Below are positions 1 to 7,629 of a DNA stretch of 40,427 nucleotides, piece after piece. The stretch's first letter is position 1. Each line of letters opens with the position of its first letter. The stretch spans positions 1 to 40,427 of the forward strand of contig JAJDUH010000075.1 in NCBI GenBank assembly GCA_022826805.1, read 5' to 3'. The translations under genes and the position numbers were made by a program. This stretch comes from Candidatus Poribacteria bacterium (GTDB lineage: Bacteria > Poribacteria > WGA-4E > WGA-3G). The notes below the pieces were generated by a model. That model was not told the origin of the DNA and did not search any database. It was given only the letters and a program-made list of their open reading frames with translations.

Positions 1-40
1 TTTTAAGAAATTATCGGGTTTTACACCCTTTTTTTCAAGC

Positions 41-64
41 CAGCGAGGTTAGGAAATCTCGCTT
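41..64. repeat. small intergenic palindrome (GCGAGGTT family)
   Basis: An imperfect inverted repeat: GCGAGGTTAG, then GAAATCTCGC. It is a diverged copy of the palindrome seen almost perfectly at 17515-17535 and 30828-30848. It lies past the 3' end of the minus-strand Asp-box gene. The rest of 1-139 is AT-rich and shows no gene. Confidence 0.5.
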
Positions 65-139
65 ACCGAGTTGGAAGGGTAAAAAAACACGAAAAACATC
101 CATATATATAAAGTAAATATATAAACTAAATGCCCCTGG

Positions 140-1105
140 CTACCCACCGATCGCTAACGCCCGAACCTCTCCAAATTCATGCGCGAGTTTCGTCCAAGAA
201 TCACCGGCATCCGCGCTCCGATAAAGCTGCCCACTCACACTACAAGCGATAAGAAGGTCATTGACATTCGGATTGTGCGCAAAGCACCAGATCGTGCTGT
301 TGGCAGTTCTGCCGATGTCTGCACGACTCCATGATTTGCCGGCGTCGCACGTCGAGAAAATACCACCTTGGTCACCAGGAGGACCGTTGCCCGCACCAAT
401 AAACACACGACCAGCATCACCGTTCAAAAAGAACGCAGCACGGCAGTAGGGCCATGGATAGTGTGCTTTGACATTCAGCGGGGTCCACTGTTGTCCCATA
501 TCTGTTGTCACACAGACATCGTTATTCGTTGCGGCGATGATAGTCTTAGGCGAACCCGGAACTACACAGAGTCCGTGGATATCCAAACTACTGAGCCCTT
601 CACTCCGCTCAGTCCAAGTTTCCCCACCGTCGGTACTCAGGCGCATGCCATCAATTTCAATTCCAGCATAGAGCGTTTGCGAATCATCAGGATCAACCAC
701 GAAAGTTGTGACGCGCGGGATGATCGGAACACCCTCACACTCTTGTGCCAAATCAGCATTGAGTTGTTTCCAGTTAGCACCACCGTCAGTAGATTTGAAA
801 AGCGCAGACGGACATGTGCCAGCATAAAGCGTGTCCGATGCATTCGGGTCAATGGCGATTGCCCATACTTCCCGTCCATCCATAGGGCTCGGAAGGCGAT
901 GCCATGATTCAGCGGCATCGCTCGTTTGGAAGATACCGTCTTCGGTACCCGCATAGATAGTGTCTGGGTTATTGGGATTGACGGCTAAAGCACGAATATC
1001 GGCTTCCGGAAAGAGTCCGTTGCTCGCTCTACCCCAAGTATCCCCGTTATCGGTACTACGCCAGACACTTTGTCCAATAGTTCCAGCATAAAGTGTAGGT
1101 TGCAT
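140..1105 (-). CDS. Asp-box (BNR/sortilin-like) beta-propeller protein
   Basis: This 321-residue protein is built almost wholly of repeats carrying the Asp-box pattern S-x-D-x-G-x-x-W. Seven copies can be read: STDNGDTW, SDAAESW, STDGGANW, STDGGETW, TTDMGQQW, TCDAGKSW and SADAGDSW. Between them are strands of the type DPxxxxTLYAG. This is the blade signature of sialidase, sortilin and YCF48-type propellers. The copy number suggests a single seven-bladed propeller, and no catalytic sialidase residues can be recognised. There is no signal peptide: the first blade starts at residue 5. A ribosome-binding sequence (AAGGGGA) precedes the ATG. Such propellers usually mediate protein or glycan binding, and the partner is unknown. 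It is separated from the next gene upstream by a MITE-like element. Confidence 0.8.
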   Translation of the reverse strand: MQPTLYAGTIGQSVWRSTDNGDTWGRASNGLFPEADIRALAVNPNNPDTIYAGTEDGIFQTSDAAESWHRLPSPMDGREVWAIAIDPNASDTLYAGTCPSALFKSTDGGANWKQLNADLAQECEGVPIIPRVTTFVVDPDDSQTLYAGIEIDGMRLSTDGGETWTERSEGLSSLDIHGLCVVPGSPKTIIAATNNDVCVTTDMGQQWTPLNVKAHYPWPYCRAAFFLNGDAGRVFIGAGNGPPGDQGGIFSTCDAGKSWSRADIGRTANSTIWCFAHNPNVNDLLIACSVSGQLYRSADAGDSWTKLAHEFGEVRALAIGG

Positions 1106-1137
1106 GTTTTTCCCCTTAATGGTTAAAAAGTCGAAAG

Positions 1138-1292
1138 TTAAATGAAGGTGGTTTATTATTCCGAGTATCTGCAGCCTCCTGTCGGAGCAAACTCAGGTTC
1201 TCGGCTACCCCGTAGGGGCGAGGTCTCCTCGCCCTATAGGTTCGGAGCTCCAGCCCCTACACAAGAAATATTTATGTACCACCTTCAGTTAA
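1138..1292. mobile_element. MITE-like element with 15-bp inverted ends and TTAA flanks
   Basis: The left end TTAAATGAAGGTGGT (1138-1152) and the right end ACCACCTTCAGTTAA (1278-1292) are inverted copies with one mismatch. Each carries TTAA at its outer edge, as expected for a TTAA target duplication. The interior has no credible gene. It holds an inner palindrome beginning GTAGGGGCGAGG and ending GCCCCTAC. The 155-bp length and lack of coding fit a non-autonomous element. No related transposase is present in the window. Confidence 0.6.
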
Positions 1293-1331
1293 ATAGCACT
1301 GCCGATGCTTGTCACTTGCTTGACTATAATA

Positions 1332-3077
1332 TTACTCAATTAGCGGACCTGTGTCAACAAGTCTTGAATCCACGGAATGCCACACGCGCATTCCGCTGTT
1401 GGTTAGCGAAATCTGATATACGACAGACGCCGGTTCTATTCCCGGTTCAAGAAGAAACGAAAATCGATACAAGCCCCTGTCTTGAGAGTCCTGCGCTACT
1501 TGGTACATCGCCTGTTCTTCTTTATATACCTGTTCCACTCCACCGTTAAGGCGCACTAACGTTACCACTGGAGTCAATCCGACGAGCCGTTCGCTCGGCT
1601 CAGCGATGATGTCCCAGTAACGTGGATGCACCGGATTAGGGAGAACCGCAGCGACAAACGTAATATGAGCACCGCGTGTCGCACTATATTGATACCGTTC
1701 GCTCTGTGCATCCGCACCAAAAGCCTCGGACTGTAAACTCGGAACGAGGATCGCCTCCCTGACAGTAGTAGGTAACACAAGCGAACCGGTGTTACGCGTC
1801 GAGAGTGCTATTTCTCGAACTTTGACAGTGCCTGTCGTATGAAATTCGATCGCATGCGCATCAGTACTCGACACAGAGCCGCTGGAAAATCCGAGTGTTA
1901 ATCCACCGGCATCTTCAAATCCGATGTAATCCGCCGAAAAATTGTGCAATTGTCCATCTTGTGCCCCACTTGGATATGAACGATACCAGCGACGAGGCGA
2001 AAGAGAAAGACTTACGGCACGGTAATCAGACAAGTAATTCGCGAGTTTCCATGAAATAAAAATGTCAGAGATCGTCTGGCGAACCCCCTGCGATGCGAGG
2101 ACATCGGTAATACCCGCGAGAGATGTTCCACGGTTCTGAACAATTTTAATCACTGTTTCTATACCACCGTACTGCTCATGTAGATAGAGCATCCACAAAA
2201 AGGCAGCGCCGTAGTGTGGAAGTGAATCGCTACGCGCCTCGGGCCATGTGGTGAGAGAAACAGAAGGTGTTTTCTCAAACGCGCTTATATGCTCTCGAAG
2301 CGAGTAACCACAAAGAAATGAGGCGTACTCGGCACAGCCTTCGTCAACCCAAGTAGCCTCTTGTGGATCGTGTTTCCAATTGATAAGATGTTGAAATTCA
2401 TGCGCAATAACATTGTGAGCAGTTTCACTATTCGGATTGAGAGGATGTGTGTCGATATACAGTATTTCCGCTTCATTACTGCGAATAGGAAAGCCACGAA
2501 ATCCTGGATTCCTCAGGACACCCCGATTCTGATCCGCTGGGTTGAAAAAACCTGCTATAAACTGGCTCCCGTGATCCTTGTCTCGAATGTTGAGTAAAAG
2601 TAAAATTATCCTTCCATTCCCGTCAATATCTGGTGGAACTCCGAAGTGTTCTGTCAACGTTAGATAAATCCCGCGCTGTGGATCCGATGGTACAGCAGCG
2701 TCAAAAGCCCGGATTATTCCCTGAACGGTGGCAGTGGTAACGCGTGTGTTCCATTCAGTGTCCTCAACGAAAACATAACAAAAGTTACCAACACCGCGCA
2801 AGACTGCAGAAACAGTGTATTGCTGCATACTCCTAAAATCGGGGGCGAAGAAGGTCCGTTCCGTACCAACAAGTAGCGCAGGCGCAGCAGGCAGTCCAGG
2901 AGCGGACATCGCAGTATCTGCTTGGAGAATCGGATTTTTGCCAGTTACTGAATTGGTATCTGGGATAGCGTCCCTTGTGAATGACAACTGCGGTGTACCA
3001 CAAATGTGTGCCGAGCTTCCATACAGAACGCCAAAAAGCAGCAACATAACGATGAAAAGTAATCTTATATTTTTCAT
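1332..3077 (-). CDS. secreted HEXXH zinc metallopeptidase (gluzincin, M30/hyicolysin-like)
   Basis: A 581-residue protein with a clear export signal (MKNIRLLFIVMLLLFGVLYG, cleavage near residues 22-24). The zinc-protease core is HEFQH at 226-230, preceded by a hydrophobic helix. WVDEGCAEYA follows at 243-252, where Glu246 or Glu250 would be the third zinc ligand. This HEFQH plus downstream E-G-x-x-E-Y arrangement is typical of M30 hyicolysin-type gluzincins. The ~225-residue N-terminal region and the ~330-residue C-terminal region are of unknown fold. The C-terminal part looks strand-rich and may be a beta-sandwich. It probably acts in the periplasm or outside the cell. The exact peptidase family assignment is moderate; the metalloprotease call is firm. 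Confidence 0.8.
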   Translation of the reverse strand: MKNIRLLFIVMLLLFGVLYGSSAHICGTPQLSFTRDAIPDTNSVTGKNPILQADTAMSAPGLPAAPALLVGTERTFFAPDFRSMQQYTVSAVLRGVGNFCYVFVEDTEWNTRVTTATVQGIIRAFDAAVPSDPQRGIYLTLTEHFGVPPDIDGNGRIILLLLNIRDKDHGSQFIAGFFNPADQNRGVLRNPGFRGFPIRSNEAEILYIDTHPLNPNSETAHNVIAHEFQHLINWKHDPQEATWVDEGCAEYASFLCGYSLREHISAFEKTPSVSLTTWPEARSDSLPHYGAAFLWMLYLHEQYGGIETVIKIVQNRGTSLAGITDVLASQGVRQTISDIFISWKLANYLSDYRAVSLSLSPRRWYRSYPSGAQDGQLHNFSADYIGFEDAGGLTLGFSSGSVSSTDAHAIEFHTTGTVKVREIALSTRNTGSLVLPTTVREAILVPSLQSEAFGADAQSERYQYSATRGAHITFVAAVLPNPVHPRYWDIIAEPSERLVGLTPVVTLVRLNGGVEQVYKEEQAMYQVAQDSQDRGLYRFSFLLEPGIEPASVVYQISLTNSGMRVWHSVDSRLVDTGPLIE

Positions 3078-3169
3078 CTTTCACCCTCGGACCAAGACAG
3101 CCAATTAAATGATAGGTTTCTCTCTGGAATTAAAGGTTTTGTCGTCAGAAAAGCGACAGGTGAAAAAGA

Positions 3170-4864
3170 CTAATCAGCTTTGAACACTTCAAATTTTTGA
3201 CGAAATTCCGTGTTGTCCGGTTCAAGTTGTATAGCTTGTTCCAAAGCCTGCAACGCCTTTTCCTTCAAACCCTTTTGCCGATAGGCATCGGCAAGATGCA
3301 AGAGAATTTCGGGTGTGTTAGGAAGGTAATGGATTGCGAGTTCCAAGTTTTCTATCGCGGCATCCAGTTTTCCCTGCTTGAAGTAGATGAACCCTAAGCT
3401 GTCGAGGTATGCCCCAGACGTTGGTGAACTTTTGAGTGCTCGCTGAACGAGTTTTGCTGCCTCATCTAAGTTAACGCCTTGTTCGGCATAGAGATAACCC
3501 AGTGCGTTATAAACGTCAGGTAACTCATTTCTCGAGGATAACTCAATAGCCTTGCGGAGGTAAATTTCTGCTCGCTTAAGATCGTCCAGCATTTGATAAG
3601 CCATCCCGATTCCTGAAAGGGCGGGAACATATTTAGCATCGGTCGCCAAGATCTTCGCAAAGGTGTCCACAGCCTTCCGCGGCACACTGAACCTAAGGTA
3701 AATCTGTCCGAGTGTATAGCGAGCATCCCGAATACGTCTGGTTAATGCGATGCGTTCGTTCCCTCTCGTCCGGCGAGTTCCGCCCCTTATTGAGCGTGCT
3801 TTTTCGTCCAATAGACTGATTACACGGATGATATGGAATTCAGACTTCTCGAAGTTGTCTTGCGCTTGATACGCGAGGCTCATCCCGTGGTGTGCCTCAA
3901 TTTCCGCCTCACTTGCCTCAATCGCTGCCCGGGCTCGTGTCTGAACTGTGGACCTACCTGTATTATCCTGACCATTTGCTTGTGTTTCAAGTTGAGTCAG
4001 AATAACGAGAAATGTTTCTATTGCCGCTGAATAGTCGCCGGTCTGCAGATAAAGTTGACCAAGACGGTTCCGGGCACTTATCTGCTCGGGAAGGATAGTT
4101 ACGACCCTTTCGTAAGACTGCAACGCCTCTTCAAGGCGATTTTGCATCTCATAGAGTTCACCGAGCTCCTTATGAAATTGATCGTCATAAGGCATAATTC
4201 GGGTAAGTGCCTTGAAAGATGTAATTGCCAGCTCAATTTGGTCGAGATCACGTGCCATCGTACCGAGATAGAAATGCGCTCTATGGTGGTCCGGATCCAG
4301 TTCAATGACCCGTTTTAAAACCACAAGCATCTCTTCTTGTAATGCTTGGGCACGCGTATCGCGTCTATTTTCTTGGATAGATGAGAAGACCCGGCGTGTC
4401 AATATCTGAGCAAGAAGCCATGTTGCTGGCACATTTTCGGGATTAAGCTCGATAGCTTTTCTTACGTCATCTTCCGCACCTTTGATGTTCTGCAGTGTGT
4501 TAAATCGAAGCGTGGCGCGTTCTGTGTAAACGAAACTGCGGTCATGACGGGATACAACTTTATCCGAAGTTGTAGAAGAAGCATCGTCGACCTCGAACGC
4601 TTTTATTAGCGTATCGTAAGCCGCCTTACTTTTACGGATATTTTGCTCACCAGTGCCGCAGTAAACAGCCCACATCAAGTCGGTATAGAACTTAGCAGCG
4701 TGCGCCATTTCAGTGTTCAGCTCTATATTAGCATCTGCAAGTGTCACTAAATCGGGTGTCTGGGGCGTGCCTTCCATCTCAAGATCCTGGGCTTGTAGGT
4801 TATGCCCAAAGATGGGGCATATTATCATCAGAACAAGAATTATGAGCACGTTAAGATATTTCAT
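3170..4864 (-). CDS. exported TPR-repeat protein
   Basis: A 564-residue protein with a signal peptide (MKYLNVLIILVLMIICPIFG; likely cleavage after HNLQAQ). From about residue 115 it is an array of tetratricopeptide repeats, roughly ten units. Examples are AIELNPENVPATWLLAQIL, AIELSSRNELPDVYNALGYL and AIQLEPDNTEFRQKF. A charged linker near residues 290-380 interrupts the array. TPR arrays are protein-protein scaffolds. In the periplasm such proteins often serve envelope assembly or secretion. The family cannot be named more precisely. It is 42 bp downstream of gyrA on the opposite side of the gyrA stop and is oriented the same way as the gyr genes. Co-transcription is not shown. Confidence 0.85.
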   Translation of the reverse strand: MKYLNVLIILVLMIICPIFGHNLQAQDLEMEGTPQTPDLVTLADANIELNTEMAHAAKFYTDLMWAVYCGTGEQNIRKSKAAYDTLIKAFEVDDASSTTSDKVVSRHDRSFVYTERATLRFNTLQNIKGAEDDVRKAIELNPENVPATWLLAQILTRRVFSSIQENRRDTRAQALQEEMLVVLKRVIELDPDHHRAHFYLGTMARDLDQIELAITSFKALTRIMPYDDQFHKELGELYEMQNRLEEALQSYERVVTILPEQISARNRLGQLYLQTGDYSAAIETFLVILTQLETQANGQDNTGRSTVQTRARAAIEASEAEIEAHHGMSLAYQAQDNFEKSEFHIIRVISLLDEKARSIRGGTRRTRGNERIALTRRIRDARYTLGQIYLRFSVPRKAVDTFAKILATDAKYVPALSGIGMAYQMLDDLKRAEIYLRKAIELSSRNELPDVYNALGYLYAEQGVNLDEAAKLVQRALKSSPTSGAYLDSLGFIYFKQGKLDAAIENLELAIHYLPNTPEILLHLADAYRQKGLKEKALQALEQAIQLEPDNTEFRQKFEVFKAD

Positions 4865-4906
4865 TTTTTTCCCCGTATGGCGATTGAAGCGTGTCTCAGT
4901 AGGGCG

Positions 4907-7438
4907 TTAGGAATTGGCATTTGCCTCAAGTAGAGAAGAAGAGAGTTCAATCTTGGCGGCGTCAACAAGCGTTTCCTCGGTTTGAAGTGCCATAATGCGT
5001 ACACCCTGGGTATTGCGCCCAATGCGTCGAATATCCGAAACCGCCGTCCGGGTCACATACCCGTTTGAACTGATAAGAACAAGTTCGTCAATCCGCGTAA
5101 CGCGCTTGGCAGCAACAACTGCCCCGTTCCGCTTAGATTTTCCGATCGCAATGATCCCTTTTCCACCGCGTTTTTGCGGTCGATAGGCGGAGACGGATGT
5201 GCGTTTACCATACCCATTTTCTGTAACAATCAACAGATCCTCTTCATTTTTCCTACTGGCACGTCGCGTTACTTGTTCCTCTTCAGGCACCCCGCCCTTG
5301 ACAATAACCATTTGCGCCACAAAGTCTTCGTCGCCGAGTTCTATACCGCGGACACCGCGTGTATTACGTCCAAGAGGCCGAACCTCTTTCTCGCTGAATC
5401 GAATCGCAACGCCTTTGTGAGTAACGAGAACTATATCGTTAGTGCCGTCCGTCACTTGGGCACCGATGAGTTTGTCCCCGTCATCAAGCTTAACTGCAAT
5501 AATGCCACTTGACAACGTGTTGTCGAAGTTCGCAAGTTCCGTCTTTTTGACAACACCTTGCTGCGTTGCCATAAAGATAAAAGCGTTCTCCGCAGCACCA
5601 TCCCCATTATCATCGCCATTCTTAGGCGGAACCGGAACGTATGCAGTTATATTCTCCTCCTGCGATAAGCGAAGTAAGTTAACTACTGCACGACCCGCTG
5701 ATTGTCGGCGTGTTTCTGGAATTTGGTGGACTTTTAGTGTATAACATTTACCCCAATCTGTAAAGAAAAGAATATTCTGATGCGCAGTCGCAACAAAAAT
5801 GTGCTCCAGAAAATCTCCATCTTTCGGTGCAGCACCCTTGATGCCTACACCGCCGCGGTGTTGCTTCCGATAGGTATCCATAGGCAGCCGTTTAATGTAA
5901 CCGGCATGCGACAATGTAACCACCATTTCTTCGTCAGCAATAAGGTCTTCAACCTCGAATTCCTTGACCTCACCCGTAATTTCGGTGCGCCGCTCGTCGC
6001 CGTATTTTTCTTTAAGCGTTTCGAGCTCTGTTCGGATAATATCCGTTATCAGCGTTTCACTCGCAAGGATCGCTCGAAGTTCCGCGATACGGTCTAAAAT
6101 TTCAGTATATTCATCGTGAATGCGCTGACGTTCGAGTCCTGTCAACTGTCGGAGCGTCATAGTGAGAATTTCTCTTGATTGTTGCTCGCTGAGTTGATAG
6201 GTGGTTTGAAGTTCCTGCTCGGCTGCTTGTGGCGATGCTGCAGTTTGGACGAGCTCTATGATTGCTTCAAGGTTTTGTAGCGCAAGCAGGTACCCTTCAA
6301 GGATGTGACTCCTGCGTTCAGCGCGCGCGAGGTCAAATTGTGTGCGGCGGCGAATCACATCCCGTCGGTGCGCAAGGTAATGGTTGAGAATCTCCTCAAG
6401 CGTTAAAACCTTTGGAAGTCCATCAACCAGACAAAGCAGACTGGCGCTGAAATTCGTCTGCATCTGCGTGTGCTTATACAACTGATTGAGAATCACCTGC
6501 GCGATCTCCCCGCGTTTGAGGGGTATGACAATGCGAATTTCTTCGTCAGACTCATCCCGAATGTCAGCGATGCCCGTAATCGTCTTATTGACGACCAAAT
6601 GGTACATCCGCTCAAGCAGCTGATTTTTCTTTACCTGATACGGGATTTCGGTGATGATTATCTGTTCCCGTTCCGTTCTTGTGCCAGATGCAGGCGTAAT
6701 TCTTTCTATGAACGCTTTGGCACGGAGAGTGATACTGCCTCTGCCAGTGGCGTACATCTGCTGAATACCACTGGTGCCGACTATAATGCCCGAAGTCGGA
6801 AAATCAGGACCCGTGATGTGCTCCATGAGCGTTTCGGTATCAGCATCCGGATCCGCAAGTTTGCAGAGAAGCGCATCAACCACTTCGGTGAGGTTATGCG
6901 GCGGTATGCGGGTTAGATAACCCACACCAATGCCCGTCGTACCATTGACAAGCAAGTTCGGTAGAAGACCAGGTAGGACGGTCGGTTCTTCAAGCGAGTC
7001 CTTGTAATTGGGCTGAAAATCCACCACTTGTTTCTCAATATCAGTGAGCATCTCCGAAGCAATAGTCGCGAGCCGACATTCCGTGTAGCGCATCGCCCCC
7101 GGTGGATCGTCGTCAATACTACCAAAATTGCCCTGCTCGTCTATCAACGGGTAGCGCATGTTAAATGGCTGTGCTAAACCCACGAGCGTACCATAAATCG
7201 GACCATCACCGTGTGGATGAAAGTTTTTCATCACCTCTCCGACAACAGCAGCACATTTGTCGTAAGGTCGATTTGAGGTAAGATTTATCTCTCCCATCGC
7301 GTAGATAATCCGACGGGTGCTCGGTTTGAGACCGTCACGAACATCGGGTATCGCACGGTTGGTATTGACACTCATCGCGTAAGTCAGGTACGATGTTGTC
7401 AATTCATTCTCTATGTTGCGTTCTTGGATATTTTCCAT
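4907..7438 (-). CDS. gyrA: DNA gyrase subunit A
   Basis: At 843 residues it has the normal GyrA length. The N-terminal winged-helix and tower region carries RAIPDVRDGLKPSTRRI (residues 28-44) and the QRDR segment. The catalytic tyrosine is Tyr118 in GAMRYTE; most GyrA proteins have AAMRYTE. The C-terminal beta-pinwheel begins near residue 500. The usual GyrA-box position reads QHRGGVG (526-532), which is degenerate, while a near-canonical QKRGGKG sits in a later blade at 755-761. GyrA cuts and rejoins DNA and, with GyrB, introduces negative supercoils. It follows gyrB after a 191-bp gap in the classical gyrB-gyrA order. Assignment as GyrA rather than ParC is supported by that neighbour and by the six-blade C-terminal domain. 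Confidence 0.97.
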   Translation of the reverse strand: MENIQERNIENELTTSYLTYAMSVNTNRAIPDVRDGLKPSTRRIIYAMGEINLTSNRPYDKCAAVVGEVMKNFHPHGDGPIYGTLVGLAQPFNMRYPLIDEQGNFGSIDDDPPGAMRYTECRLATIASEMLTDIEKQVVDFQPNYKDSLEEPTVLPGLLPNLLVNGTTGIGVGYLTRIPPHNLTEVVDALLCKLADPDADTETLMEHITGPDFPTSGIIVGTSGIQQMYATGRGSITLRAKAFIERITPASGTRTEREQIIITEIPYQVKKNQLLERMYHLVVNKTITGIADIRDESDEEIRIVIPLKRGEIAQVILNQLYKHTQMQTNFSASLLCLVDGLPKVLTLEEILNHYLAHRRDVIRRRTQFDLARAERRSHILEGYLLALQNLEAIIELVQTAASPQAAEQELQTTYQLSEQQSREILTMTLRQLTGLERQRIHDEYTEILDRIAELRAILASETLITDIIRTELETLKEKYGDERRTEITGEVKEFEVEDLIADEEMVVTLSHAGYIKRLPMDTYRKQHRGGVGIKGAAPKDGDFLEHIFVATAHQNILFFTDWGKCYTLKVHQIPETRRQSAGRAVVNLLRLSQEENITAYVPVPPKNGDDNGDGAAENAFIFMATQQGVVKKTELANFDNTLSSGIIAVKLDDGDKLIGAQVTDGTNDIVLVTHKGVAIRFSEKEVRPLGRNTRGVRGIELGDEDFVAQMVIVKGGVPEEEQVTRRASRKNEEDLLIVTENGYGKRTSVSAYRPQKRGGKGIIAIGKSKRNGAVVAAKRVTRIDELVLISSNGYVTRTAVSDIRRIGRNTQGVRIMALQTEETLVDAAKIELSSSLLEANANS

Positions 7439-7629
7439 ATTACTTTTTGTATTGACTACAGTTAATTATTCCCTTTCGATAAAATAGTAGAGGAGGTACG
7501 CAAGTATTTTGCTGATCGCGGAAGACCGTAAGAAGAATAACAAAAATACATAAAGATAAAAAAGTAGGCGGCACTATTTTAGACACGCATCAGCCAGTAA
7601 CCACAACATGCGTAACGCCAGTCACATAT
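7439..7629. other. gyrB-gyrA spacer
   Basis: A 191-bp gap between the gyrB stop and the gyrA start. I see no ORF, tRNA or strong hairpin-plus-T-run. It may hold a separate gyrA promoter, but no convincing -35/-10 pair was found on the minus strand. Confidence 0.4.

Noticed and set aside
368..907. Plus-strand ORF of 179 codons
   Set aside because: It lies wholly opposite the Asp-box gene and has no family-like composition or ribosome-binding site.
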